DNA of 64,000 nucleotides from Pseudonocardia sp. T1-2H (GTDB lineage Bacteria > Actinomycetota > Actinomycetes > Mycobacteriales > Pseudonocardiaceae): assembly GCF_038039215.1 (NCBI RefSeq), contig NZ_JBBPCL010000001.1, positions 3,224,001 to 3,288,000 of the forward strand, in the 5' to 3' direction. A program made the position numbers and the translations under genes. The notes under the pieces were generated by a model. It saw only the letters and a list, made by a program, of their open reading frames with translations, was not told the DNA's origin and made no database searches. Positions 41,908 through 53,783 of this stretch are shown piece after piece. The stretch's first letter is position 1. Each line of letters starts with the position of its first letter.

Positions 41908-43530
41908 ATGGCCGACGACGGGACCGGACCCGATCCCCAGCAGGACCCGCGCCGGTGGGCACCCCAGGGCCAGGGCCCTGTCCGGGCCGGCCAGGGTCAC
42001 GACCCGCAGCAGGGCTACGGGCCCCCGGCCGGGCAGGGCTACGGCCCGCCCCCCGGACAACAGGGGCACAGCCAGCAGGGCTACGGCCAGCAGGGCTACG
42101 GCCAGCAGGGCTACGGCCAGCAGGGCTACGGGGAGCAGGGCACGAGCCGGTACGCGGCACCGCAGGGCCCGCCCGGGTACGCGCAGCCCGGTTACGCGCA
42201 GCCGGGATACGGCGAGCCGCAGTACGGCCAGCAGGGCTACGCGCAGCAGGCTCCCGGGCAGTCGGGCCCGCAGTACGGCTGGGACCCGTCCGGTGGCTAC
42301 CCGCCCCCGCCAGGCGGCCCGACGCAGACCGGGCAGCCACGCCGCAAGCGCTGGCCGCTGATCACGGCGATCGTCGCCGTCCTCGTCCTGCTGGCCGGTG
42401 GCGGGACCGCCTGGTACCTGCTCGGCAACGCCGGCGGGGCCGGCTCACCGAACGACGCCGTGACCACGCTCGCCGCGGACCTCGAGGCGAAGAACTACCT
42501 GAAGGCCTACAGCCGGATCAACCCCACCGAGGCCGGGCTGCTCGCGGACATGGGCGACATGCTCACCACCGAGCTGCAGCGCCTGGACGTCCTCAAGCCG
42601 GACGCCTCCGCGCAGGCCGCGCTGGACTCGGCGGCGGTCACCGGCCTGAGGTTCGACGAGGCCGGCCAGGAGAACGTCCGGGACAACGTCGCGATCACCA
42701 AGCTCGTCGCCGGGACGATCACGACGAACCAGGACCCGAACACCCTGCCGTTCACGGACTCGTTCAAGGCCAGGGCGTTCCCGAACGGCATCCCGACCGG
42801 CGGCCCGACGACCATCGACATCGCCCAGGAGGTCGCGCAGCGGGGCGAGCCGATCCGCGTGGCGACCGTGAAGGTCGACGGCGAGTGGTACGTCAGCGGC
42901 TTCTACACACTCGCGGACTACGCCCTGAAGGACGCCGGCACCCCCTGGCCGACGACCTCGATCGGCGCCGCCGGCGCGGGGACCGCGCAGGATGCCCTGC
43001 GCGAGGCGCTGCAGGCGGGCTTCGACTCGAACGTCCAGCGCCTGGTCGAGCTGTCCTCGCCCACCGAGATGGCCGTGCTGCACGACGCCGGGCCCGCGCT
43101 CGTCGACGCGGCCCGGGGCAGCACCCCCAGTGGGCTACGGATCGTCGACCTGCAGACGACGCAGGAGGACGTCCGGGGCTCCACCGGGCTCGGCCTGCGC
43201 AGCGCCGTCGTCGAACAGAACGGGCAGCGGATCACCATCACGCGGGACGGCGACTGTGTGACGGTCGGCGGCATCGAGGGCTCGCCCGCCACCCCGTTCT
43301 GCGCGAACGACCTCGCGAGCAACCTCGGCTCCCAGATCGGCAACGACCCGACGCTCACCCGGCTCGTGCCGAAGCTGGTCACGGCCGCCCTGGACGTCAA
43401 GGTCGTGATGGTGCAGGAGGACGGCGCCTGGTTCGTCAGCCCCGGCAGGACGCTGGTCGGGGTGTACGGGGACCTGCTCGGCGCCCTGGCGCCCGAGGAC
43501 GTCGCCGCGCTGGTCGGGGCGGGCCGCTGA
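41908..43530 (+). CDS. Membrane-anchored protein with Gln/Gly/Tyr-rich cytoplasmic tail
   Basis: 540 residues. Residues 1-145 are disordered and rich in Gln, Gly, Pro and Tyr, with four exact QQGYG-type repeats. A single helix ([23 protein letters not shown], here given as its span about 151-173) anchors it. The remaining 365 residues are outside and contain two similar halves (each with a WY/WFVS strand: [11 protein letters not shown] and [11 protein letters not shown]), suggesting a duplicated NTF2-like fold. Two Cys in the second half may pair. Function unknown; it sits between the RipA-like hydrolase and aconitase and ends at a strong terminator. Confidence 0.7.
   Translation: MADDGTGPDPQQDPRRWAPQGQGPVRAGQGHDPQQGYGPPAGQGYGPPPGQQGHSQQGYGQQGYGQQGYGQQGYGEQGTSRYAAPQGPPGYAQPGYAQPGYGEPQYGQQGYAQQAPGQSGPQYGWDPSGGYPPPPGGPTQTGQPRRKRWPLITAIVAVLVLLAGGGTAWYLLGNAGGAGSPNDAVTTLAADLEAKNYLKAYSRINPTEAGLLADMGDMLTTELQRLDVLKPDASAQAALDSAAVTGLRFDEAGQENVRDNVAITKLVAGTITTNQDPNTLPFTDSFKARAFPNGIPTGGPTTIDIAQEVAQRGEPIRVATVKVDGEWYVSGFYTLADYALKDAGTPWPTTSIGAAGAGTAQDALREALQAGFDSNVQRLVELSSPTEMAVLHDAGPALVDAARGSTPSGLRIVDLQTTQEDVRGSTGLGLRSAVVEQNGQRITITRDGDCVTVGGIEGSPATPFCANDLASNLGSQIGNDPTLTRLVPKLVTAALDVKVVMVQEDGAWFVSPGRTLVGVYGDLLGALAPEDVAALVGAGR
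42071..42130 (+). repeat. Four exact 15-bp coding repeats
   Basis: GCCAGCAGGGCTACG is repeated four times without change, encoding Gln-Gln-Gly-Tyr-Gly units. Identical DNA, not just identical protein, points to recent slippage and likely length variation between strains. Confidence 0.9.
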
Positions 43531-43549
43531 CCGTCCTGCTCTGACCGAC

Positions 43550-43584
43550 CGCGGCGGCGGGTGCTCAGAGCACCCGCCGCCGCG
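43550..43584 (+). terminator. Strong terminator hairpin
   Basis: 16-base perfect arms (CGCGGCGGCGGGTGCT and complement) around a three-base loop, 20 bases after the stop of the membrane protein gene. It insulates acnA from it. Confidence 0.8.
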
Positions 43585-43645
43585 TCGTCGATCCGCCCTC
43601 CTCCGGAACCCGGCGTGACCTGGCCCCCTCCGCTCGACCCCGAAA

Positions 43646-43661
43646 TAGGACAGGCGTACTG
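43646..43661. promoter_or_regulatory. AcnR operator before aconitase
   Basis: TAGGACAGGCGTACTG matches the published C. glutamicum AcnR site CAGNACnnncGTACTG with a single mismatch at the first base. It lies 102 bases before the acnA start, in the promoter zone. The likely regulator is the TetR protein at 58662-59273. Confidence 0.7.
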
Positions 43662-43763
43662 TTTGCCCCGAGAGGGGCCGCGCTGCCACGTCGCACGAGG
43701 TGCGCGAGACTCCGCCGAAGAACCGAAGAGACGCGCCCACCACCCCAGGAGGAGAGAGCCAAC

Positions 43764-46565
<2,802 letters not shown>

Positions 46566-46580
46566 CGCACCAGCTCCTGC

Positions 46581-46620
46581 CGACGGCGGGCGTCCCGGAC
46601 CTCCGGGGCGCCCGCCGTCG
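46581..46620 (+). terminator. acnA terminator
   Basis: 18-base arms CGACGGCGGGCGTCCCGG and its complement (one G-T pair) with a four-base loop, 16 bases after the acnA stop. Confidence 0.75.
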
Positions 46621-47342
46621 GCGTTCGCGGGCTGCCCTACCGCGCCCCGTGCCGCTGACGAGCTCCCCGAGAGCGCGACCGCGGCGTCGTCCGTCCCAGC
46701 GCTCCCCGGACGCAGCGCTTCCCGACGACGGGCCAGAAGTAGCCCCTGCCCGCGTCGCAGCCGGGCTCGCTGCGCGCGGCTGTCCTCGCACCGAGCTCGC
46801 GCCGGTGCGGTCGAGCGATCCTGGTCGTCCGCCGGCGGCGCGGCGGTCCCGTAGCACTCCTCCCCTGGCGAGCGGCCGTTCCGGCTGGCTTCGGGTTTTC
46901 GTGGTCGCGGCGGTTCGTCGATGTCAACGAAGGGTCGACGTTTCGAAAGCGTCAATGTTTCATTGACAGTTTTGGGGCCGGTTCGGGCTCCGACGGCACA
47001 GCATCCGACCGCCACGAGCCCGCCTGTGGATCCGCTGCACGCCCAGGCTCACCGGCCTTCGAATCCGCTCCCTGCCGGGCGGCCTGCGGACCCGCTCCGC
47101 ACCGGGGCTCGCAGCCGGATCCGGTTCCCTGGGGATCTCGCCGCCCTGCTCCACGCGCTCGGGGCCTCTCCCCCGGCCCGACGTTTCGCGGCGACCGCGC
47201 CCGTCATCGACTGATCGACGACCCGATGGCGTCAATGAAACGTTGACCTAGTGGAGAGCCGCCTCACCCGGCTCCCGGGCCACGACGACGAACGCCGGGC
47301 CGTCTCAGGCCCGGCGTTCGTGTTCTCCCAGTTCAGCGGGGG
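46621..47342. other. Gene-poor region between aconitase and the GH63 gene
   Basis: 722 bases with only Arg/Pro/Ala-rich spurious frames and no recognisable protein or RNA. It contains the inverted-repeat-bounded segment at 46951-47247. Confidence 0.5.
46951..47247. repeat. 297-bp segment bounded by 17-bp inverted repeats
   Basis: GTCAATGTTTCATTGAC at 46951-46967 is itself a perfect palindrome with a three-base centre. The complement of 47231-47247 reads GTCAACGTTTCATTGAC, one base different. Read inward, both ends are the same, like the ends of a small non-coding mobile element, but no flanking target duplication is visible. Alternatively the two are operators of one regulator. A weaker relative (GTCAACGAAGGGTCGAC) lies at about 46923. 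Confidence 0.55.
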
Positions 47343-47386
47343 CTGTGCGTGGCGATTCGCGTTCTAGCGAGGATCGCCACGCACAG
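47343..47386 (-). terminator. Terminator hairpin after the GH63 gene
   Basis: CTGTGCGTGGCGAT pairs perfectly with its complement at 47373-47386 around a 16-base loop, directly after the stop codon of the minus-strand glycosidase gene. Confidence 0.7.
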
Positions 47387-47387
47387 G

Positions 47388-48857
47388 TCAGGAGGCCAGC
47401 CAGTCCAGGGCGACCGCGGCGGTCCAGGACTGCATGGCCGAGCCCAAGGGCTCACCGGTCATCGGGTCGAAGTACTCCGCGAAGCCGACGGTCCGTAGCG
47501 CGTCCAGGGACACGGTCCGCAGCTCCTCGGCCCGCTCGACGTCCCCGCCGTCGCGCAGGCCCTGCCAGTACAGCCAGTTCACGATCGGCCAGACCGGGCC
47601 CCGCCAGTAGTTGCGGGGGTCGAACACCTCGGACTCCGGGCTGGTGCTCGGCAGCATCCGCCAGCGCAGGTCCGGGTGCCCCGCGAACGCCGGCGAGTCG
47701 AACAGGGCCAGCGACGTGGCGCGCTGCGCGGCGTCGAACCCGCCGTCGATCAGCGGGGACATCCCGGCGAAGGTCGCCACCTCGATCGGCGCGCCGGTCG
47801 TCATGTCCAGGTCGTAGGTCATACCGCTCCGCGCGTCGACCGTGGACGCGATGCCCTTGCGGCCCCGGTCGCGCCAGAGGTCGATCAGGGCCTTGTCCTC
47901 GTCCGACGCGCCGACGAACTCCGCGATCTCCCGCAGCGCCGTGTTCGCCGTGACCAGGACGGCCGTCAGGAAGACGTCCTTGACCAGGAACGGGTAGTGG
48001 AGGTGGATCTCGGCGTCGTCGTAACGGTGGCGCTTGAGCAGCTCGAGCAGCCACAGGAAGCGGTCGTAGTGCTCGTTCGTGGGCCGCTGGCCGGCGTCGG
48101 CGACGTGCTGGACGTCGCGGCGGGTGTACGGCGGGACCGCGCCGACCTCGAGCCGGGCGAGCACGGCGTCCCAGCGCGGGGAGTTGTCGATGCCCTCCCA
48201 CGGGTGGTAGGTCGTGACCAGGCCGGTGCCGTCCGGGTCCCGGTTCTCCGCGAGGTAGCGGTGCCAGGCGAGGAGCTTCGGGAACAGGTCGACGAGCCGG
48301 GCACGCACGTCCGCCAGCTCCGCGCCGCCGAGCTCCCGGGCGACCTCGAGGATCCGCCGCACCGCGATCGCGTGCACGGGAGGCTGGCACAGACCACTGG
48401 TCTCGGCGATGCCGATCGGCGCCTCGGGCGAGAGCTCGCACGCCCAGCGGGCGGGGTCCGGGAAGTAGGACTCCGGCCCGGCGTCCGGGTTGAACACGAT
48501 CTGCGGGACCATCCCGCTACGCCACTGCGCCTCGAACAGGCGCTGCTGCTCGGTCATTGCACGGCGCACGTCCACCTGCGCCCACCCGATCGCGACGAAC
48601 GCGCTGTCCCAGCTCCACTGGTGCGGGTAGAGCAGGGGGGCCGCCTTGGTCCAGCCGCCCATGTCGTTCAGGCGGAGGACGTCGGCCGCGTGCTCAGCGA
48701 GCGCGGTGTCGGTGAGGGCGGCTCCGTAGGCCGCTCCGTGGCGCTCCGCTGCCGGCGCGGAGACCGACCGGGGAGCTGTCGCGGGGATCGGGCGGTGGTC
48801 GGTTTCCGAGCTCGTGCTCACGAGGGAAAGGGCATCCTTTCGCGCTTCGCAGCGCAT
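47388..48857 (-). CDS. GH63-like glycoside hydrolase (glucosyl/mannosylglycerate-hydrolase-like)
   Basis: 489 residues, an (alpha/alpha)6-barrel hydrolase. Motifs LYPHQWSWDSAFVAIGWAQVD, YHPWEGIDNSPRWD, YWRGPVWPIVNWLYWQGL and YFDPMTGEPLGSAMQSWTAAVALDW are those of the GH63 branch that includes mannosylglycerate and glucosylglycerate hydrolases. It has no signal peptide, so it acts in the cytosol on imported or stored compatible solutes or disaccharides. The sugar ABC importer encoded upstream on the same strand fits. GTG 48821 is an alternative start. An AT-richer promoter-like stretch precedes it. Confidence 0.75.
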   Translation of the reverse strand: MRCEARKDALSLVSTSSETDHRPIPATAPRSVSAPAAERHGAAYGAALTDTALAEHAADVLRLNDMGGWTKAAPLLYPHQWSWDSAFVAIGWAQVDVRRAMTEQQRLFEAQWRSGMVPQIVFNPDAGPESYFPDPARWACELSPEAPIGIAETSGLCQPPVHAIAVRRILEVARELGGAELADVRARLVDLFPKLLAWHRYLAENRDPDGTGLVTTYHPWEGIDNSPRWDAVLARLEVGAVPPYTRRDVQHVADAGQRPTNEHYDRFLWLLELLKRHRYDDAEIHLHYPFLVKDVFLTAVLVTANTALREIAEFVGASDEDKALIDLWRDRGRKGIASTVDARSGMTYDLDMTTGAPIEVATFAGMSPLIDGGFDAAQRATSLALFDSPAFAGHPDLRWRMLPSTSPESEVFDPRNYWRGPVWPIVNWLYWQGLRDGGDVERAEELRTVSLDALRTVGFAEYFDPMTGEPLGSAMQSWTAAVALDWLAS

Positions 48858-48997
48858 TCAACGTACTCGAGGTACTTAACTCGACAGTAACAACAGTTGA
48901 CGGGCACATCAATGCCTGCTGTCGGTGAAATCGGGATCGGTTCAGCCGCGTTACCGGAATCGGGCCAACCATCGCGCACCGGTTCGGCGAGAACCGG

Positions 48998-50095
48998 TCA
49001 CACGGCGCTGGTCGCGCGCTCCTCGGTCAGCTCGCGCTCGTCGTCCGGGGAGAACCACCGGACCTTGTCGTCCGCGACGGTCATCCAGAGCCGCTGGTCG
49101 TCGGCCGCCGGGAAGTCGTTGGGGGTCAGCAGCTTCACGATCTCCGAGCCCACCGCCACGGTGACGAGCAGCTGCGATCCCAGCGGCTCGACCACGCGGA
49201 CCCGCCCCGGCATCGCGTCCGGCACCTCGGTCGTCGACGCGGCCAGGTTCTCGGCCCGGATCCCGGCCAGCACGGTGTCTCCGGAGATCCAGTCCGGGAC
49301 GCGGATCGCGTGCTCGCCGAGGCGTCCCACGGCCCGGCCGCCGTCGCGGGAGATCGTCACGGGCAGGAAGTTCATCGGTGGCGTCCCGATGAACGCGCCG
49401 ACGAACCGCGTCGCGGGCCGGTCGTAGACCTCCATCGGCGTGCCGCACTGCACGATCTCGCCGGCCCGCATGACGGCGATGCGGTCCCCCAGGCTCAGCG
49501 CCTCGACCTGGTCGTGCGTCACGTAGACGATCGTCGTGTTCAGCTCCTTGGCCAGCTGTTTCAGGTCGGAGCGGAAGGTCAGGCGCAGCAGGGCGTCCAG
49601 GTTGGACAGCGGTTCGTCCATCAGCAGCACGGACGGCCGGACGGCGATGGCGCGGGCCACGGCGACCCGCTGGCGCTGCCCGCCGGACAAGGCCGACGGG
49701 TAGCGCTCCAGCAGGTCGTCGAGCTGCAAGAGGCCCGCCGCCTCGCGGACCCGGGCGTCGATCTCCGCCTTCGGCTCGTGCCGCATGCTGAGCCCGAAAC
49801 CGATGTTGTCGTACACCGTGAGGTGCGGGAACACGGCGTAGCCCTGGAAGACCATGGCCAGGTCCCGCTGCCGGGGCGCGGACCCGGTGACGTCCCGGTC
49901 GCCGAGCCGGATGGTGCCGGCGTCCGGGTGCTCCAGGCCGGCGATCGCGCGCAGCAGGGTCGTCTTACCGCAGCCGGACGGTCCGAGGAGCACGAAGAAC
50001 TCGCCGTCGGCGACGGTGAGGGACACGTCGCGGACGGCCGGTGCGGCCCCGCGCGGGTAGGTCTTCGTGATGCCGCTCAGCTCGATGTCGGACAA
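48998..50095 (-). CDS. Sugar ABC transporter ATP-binding protein (MsmK/UgpC type)
   Basis: 365 residues. Walker [20 protein letters not shown]-loop [12 protein letters not shown], signature [14 protein letters not shown], Walker [14 protein letters not shown], switch His in YVTHDQVEA, then the C-terminal TOBE domain typical of carbohydrate importers (VLAGIRAEN). The start is most likely TTG 50095: GAGGGG stands six bases before it and the upstream stop is 12 bases away. It powers the importer formed with the next three proteins. Confidence 0.88.
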   Translation of the reverse strand: MSDIELSGITKTYPRGAAPAVRDVSLTVADGEFFVLLGPSGCGKTTLLRAIAGLEHPDAGTIRLGDRDVTGSAPRQRDLAMVFQGYAVFPHLTVYDNIGFGLSMRHEPKAEIDARVREAAGLLQLDDLLERYPSALSGGQRQRVAVARAIAVRPSVLLMDEPLSNLDALLRLTFRSDLKQLAKELNTTIVYVTHDQVEALSLGDRIAVMRAGEIVQCGTPMEVYDRPATRFVGAFIGTPPMNFLPVTISRDGGRAVGRLGEHAIRVPDWISGDTVLAGIRAENLAASTTEVPDAMPGRVRVVEPLGSQLLVTVAVGSEIVKLLTPNDFPAADDQRLWMTVADDKVRWFSPDDERELTEERATSAV

Positions 50096-50106
50096 CTCGG
50101 CCCCTC

Positions 50107-50904
50107 TCAGCGCAGGGTCGGGCGTCCGCCGACGCCGAGGATCTGCTTGCGGATCAGCAGGATGAACAGGAACGCCGGGGCCAGCAGGAACAGCGCACCC
50201 GCGTAGCGGAACGGCAGCGGGGCCTGGGTGAGCCCGCTGAGCACGAACACCGGCAGCGTCGGCTCCTGCAGGGTGAGGATCGAGGCGGCGAAGACCTCGT
50301 TGTAGCTCAGCAGTACCGCGAACGTGGCCGCGCCGGCGATGCCCGGGGCCGCGATCGGCACCACGACCCGTCGGAACGCGGTGAACCGGCTGCAGCCGAA
50401 CACCTGCGCGGCCTCCTCCAGGTCCACCGGCACCCCGGCGAACACCGTGCTCACCATCAGCACGACGAACGGCAGCGCCAGCGCGGTGTGCATGAACGCG
50501 ACGCCCCAGACCGAGTCGTACACGCCCCACTGCAGGAAGAACACGGCCAGCGGGATCGACAGCACGACGACGGGGAACGCCCGCGTCGAGAGGATCGTCA
50601 GCCGGTAGGCGTCCGCCCCGCGGAAGACGTGGCGCGCGACCGCGTACCCGGCGGGCGCGGCCAGCAGCATCGTCGACACCCCGGTGATCACCGCGACGAG
50701 CACGCTGGAGAGCAGGGCCTGCGGCACCCCGGCGGAGGTGACGAAGAACGTCATCGTCTCCAGCGACCAGTCCGGCACGGGTGGGCGCGGGTAGTCGTAG
50801 ATCCGGTCGACGCTGCTGAAGGCGCCCACGACCACGAACCAGATCGGCACCAGGATCCAGCCCGCCAGCAGCGCGGCGGCGGCGTACCCGAGGACCCTGC
50901 GCAT
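50107..50904 (-). CDS. Sugar ABC transporter permease (MalG type)
   Basis: 265 residues, six membrane helices. The ATPase-coupling EAA loop is VDLEEAAQVFGCSRFTAFRRVVVPIAAPGI. It pairs with the permease encoded directly upstream; ATG 50904 overlaps that gene's TGA. Confidence 0.87.
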   Translation of the reverse strand: MRRVLGYAAAALLAGWILVPIWFVVVGAFSSVDRIYDYPRPPVPDWSLETMTFFVTSAGVPQALLSSVLVAVITGVSTMLLAAPAGYAVARHVFRGADAYRLTILSTRAFPVVVLSIPLAVFFLQWGVYDSVWGVAFMHTALALPFVVLMVSTVFAGVPVDLEEAAQVFGCSRFTAFRRVVVPIAAPGIAGAATFAVLLSYNEVFAASILTLQEPTLPVFVLSGLTQAPLPFRYAGALFLLAPAFLFILLIRKQILGVGGRPTLR

Positions 50905-51815
50905 CACTCGCCCCGCTCGCGGCGGACGGGCAGGGACACCAGGATCACCGCGACCGCCGCCAGCGAGACGACCAGGATCACCAGCCCGTACGCCGAGGCC
51001 AGGTGGGCGTCCTGGAACTCGGTGTAGGCCCGGTTGGCCTGGGTGGCGAGGACGTCCGTGCCGGTGCCCCCGAGCGCGACGACCGTGGCGAACACCTCGA
51101 ACGCGAGCACGGTCCGGACGATCAGCGCGGTCCGGATCGTCGGGCGCAGCAGTGGGAGCAGGACGTACCGCAGCTTCTGCCACGGCCCGGCGTGGAAGAC
51201 CTCGGCGGCCTCCAGGTAGTCCCGCGGGATCGCCCGCATCCCGCTGACCAGGATGATCAGGATCAACGACGTCGAGCGCCAGGCCTCGGCGAGCACGATG
51301 GTGGCCACGACGCGAACCGGGTCCCGGTAGTCCAGCCAGATCACCGGGGTGTCGATGACCCCGAGCCCCTGCAGCACGGTGTTCAGCCAGCCCTGCTGCA
51401 CGAAGATCGAGTACCAGGCGATGCCGGCGCCGAGCTCGCTGACCCCCAGCGGGAGCAGGAAGACGTAGAGCCAGAACCCGGAGCCGCGGAGCCTGGCGTT
51501 CACCACCAGGCCCATGCCCACGGCCAGCGCGAACTGCACCGGCAGCAGCACGACCAGGAGCAGCAGCGTCGTCAGGACCGACGGCCAGAACCAGTCGTCG
51601 CCGAGCATCGCGCGGATCGACTCGAGGCCGAACCGGCCGGTGGTGCCGGTGAACGCGAGGCCGAACGCCTGCAGCATCGGGGAGGCGAAGAAGACCGCCA
51701 GGTAGACGACCGAGGGTGCGAGCAGCAGGTACGGGACCCAGCGCCGGAGCCGGGGCACCGCGGCCCGGGTCTCGCCGGTCGTGGCCGCCGGCCGGGAGAG
51801 GGTCTGCTCAGCCAA
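50904..51815 (-). CDS. Sugar ABC transporter permease (MalF type)
   Basis: 303 residues, six membrane helices after a 28-residue cytosolic start. EAA loop: RDYLEAAEVFHAGPWQKLRYVLLPLLRP. The start overlaps the end of the binding-protein gene by eight bases. Confidence 0.87.
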   Translation of the reverse strand: MAEQTLSRPAATTGETRAAVPRLRRWVPYLLLAPSVVYLAVFFASPMLQAFGLAFTGTTGRFGLESIRAMLGDDWFWPSVLTTLLLLVVLLPVQFALAVGMGLVVNARLRGSGFWLYVFLLPLGVSELGAGIAWYSIFVQQGWLNTVLQGLGVIDTPVIWLDYRDPVRVVATIVLAEAWRSTSLILIILVSGMRAIPRDYLEAAEVFHAGPWQKLRYVLLPLLRPTIRTALIVRTVLAFEVFATVVALGGTGTDVLATQANRAYTEFQDAHLASAYGLVILVVSLAAVAVILVSLPVRRERGE

Positions 51816-53157
51816 CGCGGCACACCCCCTCGCCGACGGGGTCGGGCCGCCAGCACCTGGCCCCGGCCTGGTCCAGGACGCCCTGCAGCGCGGCGCCCTG
51901 CGTGGCGAGGGTCGACGGGATGTCCCCGTCGCCGAGCACGATCTGCCGGAAGGTGTCCGTGAAGACCTTGTCGTAGGCGCCGCTCTGGTTGCCGAGCCCG
52001 ACCGCGAGCGACGACGCCAGCGCGTCCGGCGCCGTGCTCATGGCCTGGAGGGTGGTCGCCTCGGCCCCGATTCCCGGCGGCAGGCCGCCCAGCAGCCCGG
52101 CGAGATCCTGGGGCGGGAACCAGGCGACGGTGCGCAACGTCGTCGAGGCACGGGCGGGATCCGTGAGGTGGCGGATGAGCTCGATCGACGCGGTCGGGTC
52201 CGCGACCGACCTCGGCACCGCGAGCCCGCCGAGCACCGGCAGGTAGCCCCGGCCTCTCGGGCCGACCGGCGCGGGGAACGAGACGATGTCGTCCGGCCGG
52301 GCCCGGAGCGCGTCGACGAGCCGGACGGCGTGGTCCCATACCACCCACACCTCCCCGGAGAGCAGCGGTTCCGCCATGTTGCCGTAGGTGACGGACTGCG
52401 GGTTCGCGGTGGCCCAGGCGGCGCGCAGCCACTGCCACATCGCGGCGGCGTCCGGGGAACGGAAGGTGCTGTTCACACCACCCGTGAAGCTCGGGTAGGC
52501 GTAGCCCTGCAGGAAGCGCTTGAGCAGCCCGTCCGGGCCGGCCGGCAGGCCCAGCCCGGGGCTCCCGGTGGCCTGCTGCAGCGTCCGGGTCCAGCCGAGG
52601 AGCTGGTCGTAGGTGAGCCGCTGCACGTCGGCGCCGGGCGGCAGGTACTGCAGGGCGTCGGTCCGGGCCGCCATCAGGTAGCTCGCCTGGATCCAGGGGA
52701 CGAAGACGTAGCGCCCGTCCATCCGGGCGAGGTCCAGGTACTGCGGGGTGAAGTGCCTGCCCCCGCCGGTCGCCAGCTCCTCGACGACGTCCGTCATGTC
52801 CCGGAGCAGGCCCTCGGCCCACAGGGTCGCGATCTCGCCCTGCAACGCCCCGACGACCTGCACGCTCGACGTCCCCGCCTTCGCGTCCGCGCGGAGCCGG
52901 TCGAACATCTTGGTGCTGGAGCTGTCCGTCACGTAGTCCACCGGAGTGCCGAACCCGGCGAGGATCTGCCGGCGCAGCGACTCGGCCTCCTCCGTGGTGG
53001 CGAGCTGTGTGGAGTAGAAGACGAGGCCGTCCGAGTCCTGGGAGCCCGGCGCGCCGGTGGTGTCCAGGGCGCAGGCCGAGAGCAGGCCCGCGGCCGCCGC
53101 GGCGGAACCCAGACGCAGCACATCCCGGCGGGACAGAACCCCGGAGTGCTGCACCAC
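51808..53157 (-). CDS. ABC transporter substrate-binding lipoprotein (family 1 sugar-binding type)
   Basis: 449 residues. N-terminus has a twin-arginine stretch (SRRDVLRLG, residues 9-17), a hydrophobic segment and a lipobox ending LLSAC, with Cys29 as the lipid-carrying residue. So it is probably Tat-exported and membrane-anchored. The rest has the two-lobe periplasmic-binding fold (YLPPGADVQRLTYDQLLGWTRTLQQ, GEVWVVWDHAVRL). First gene of the importer operon. The ligand is unknown; the nearby glycosidase suggests a glycoside or compatible solute. Confidence 0.85.
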   Translation of the reverse strand: MVQHSGVLSRRDVLRLGSAAAAAGLLSACALDTTGAPGSQDSDGLVFYSTQLATTEEAESLRRQILAGFGTPVDYVTDSSSTKMFDRLRADAKAGTSSVQVVGALQGEIATLWAEGLLRDMTDVVEELATGGGRHFTPQYLDLARMDGRYVFVPWIQASYLMAARTDALQYLPPGADVQRLTYDQLLGWTRTLQQATGSPGLGLPAGPDGLLKRFLQGYAYPSFTGGVNSTFRSPDAAAMWQWLRAAWATANPQSVTYGNMAEPLLSGEVWVVWDHAVRLVDALRARPDDIVSFPAPVGPRGRGYLPVLGGLAVPRSVADPTASIELIRHLTDPARASTTLRTVAWFPPQDLAGLLGGLPPGIGAEATTLQAMSTAPDALASSLAVGLGNQSGAYDKVFTDTFRQIVLGDGDIPSTLATQGAALQGVLDQAGARCWRPDPVGEGVCRVG

Positions 53158-53257
53158 TGCGGTCCCCCTCCGCTGCGTACACGGTGGACCGGCAAAATAA
53201 CCGGATCATGCCGAGGGTGCAGAGCGTGGCGCTCGGGCGCGTCGCGGACGCGTGCGG

Positions 53258-53721
53258 CTACCCGTGCAGCGGGTCGACCCAGGCGATCGTCTCGGGGTCC
53301 GTGACGCCCTCGATCTCCAGGTTGACGACGATCGGCTCCTGCCCGCTGCGGGTCAGGACGCACTCCAGCGGCTCGTCGTCGGAGGCGTTGATCTCCTGGT
53401 GGGGCACGTAGGGCGGGACGAAGATGAACCCGCCGGGGCCGGCCTCGGCCGTGTACTCCAGGTCGTCCCCCACCTCATCCGGGCCAGCCCGCGGACGACG
53501 TAGATCACGCTCTCCAGCTCGCCGTGGTGGTGCGCGCCGGTCCTCGCCCCGGCGTGGATGGTGACCGTGCCCGCCCAGAGCTTCTCGGACCCGACCCGCT
53601 CGTGGCTGATCGCCGCGGCCCGGTTCATGCCGGGGGTCTGGGCGGTGTTGGTGTCGAGGGAGTCGCCGGGGACGACGCGTACGCCGCCGGTACGCCAGTC
53701 GGGGTTCTCGTGGGAAGGCAT
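53258..53721 (-). pseudogene. Cupin-domain protein, one frameshift
   Basis: About 154 residues once repaired. The first frame starts MPSHENPDWRTGG and reaches GAHHHGELESVIYVVRG, the first cupin motif with His-x-His and Glu. The second frame continues from ARMRWG into DLEYTAEAGPGGFIFVPPYVPHQEIN, the second motif with His and Asn, to the stop. The break is at a CCCCC run (53467-53471); one more C restores one frame. It lies 62 bases after egtD on the same strand and may be the last gene of the ergothioneine unit. Activity unknown. Confidence 0.7.
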
Positions 53722-53783
53722 GGCGAGGAGGTTAGGCGTTCCGGCGGCCCGAGACCCGCCGCCGGACCGCCCTCCCGGCCCGG

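Noticed and set aside
46621..47342. Small genes in the region after aconitase
   Set aside because: Candidate frames on both strands are Arg/Pro/Ala-rich with no start signals or motifs.
48858..48997. LacI-type operator before the GH63 gene
   Set aside because: GTACTCGAGGTAC has only four-base matching arms; too weak to call.
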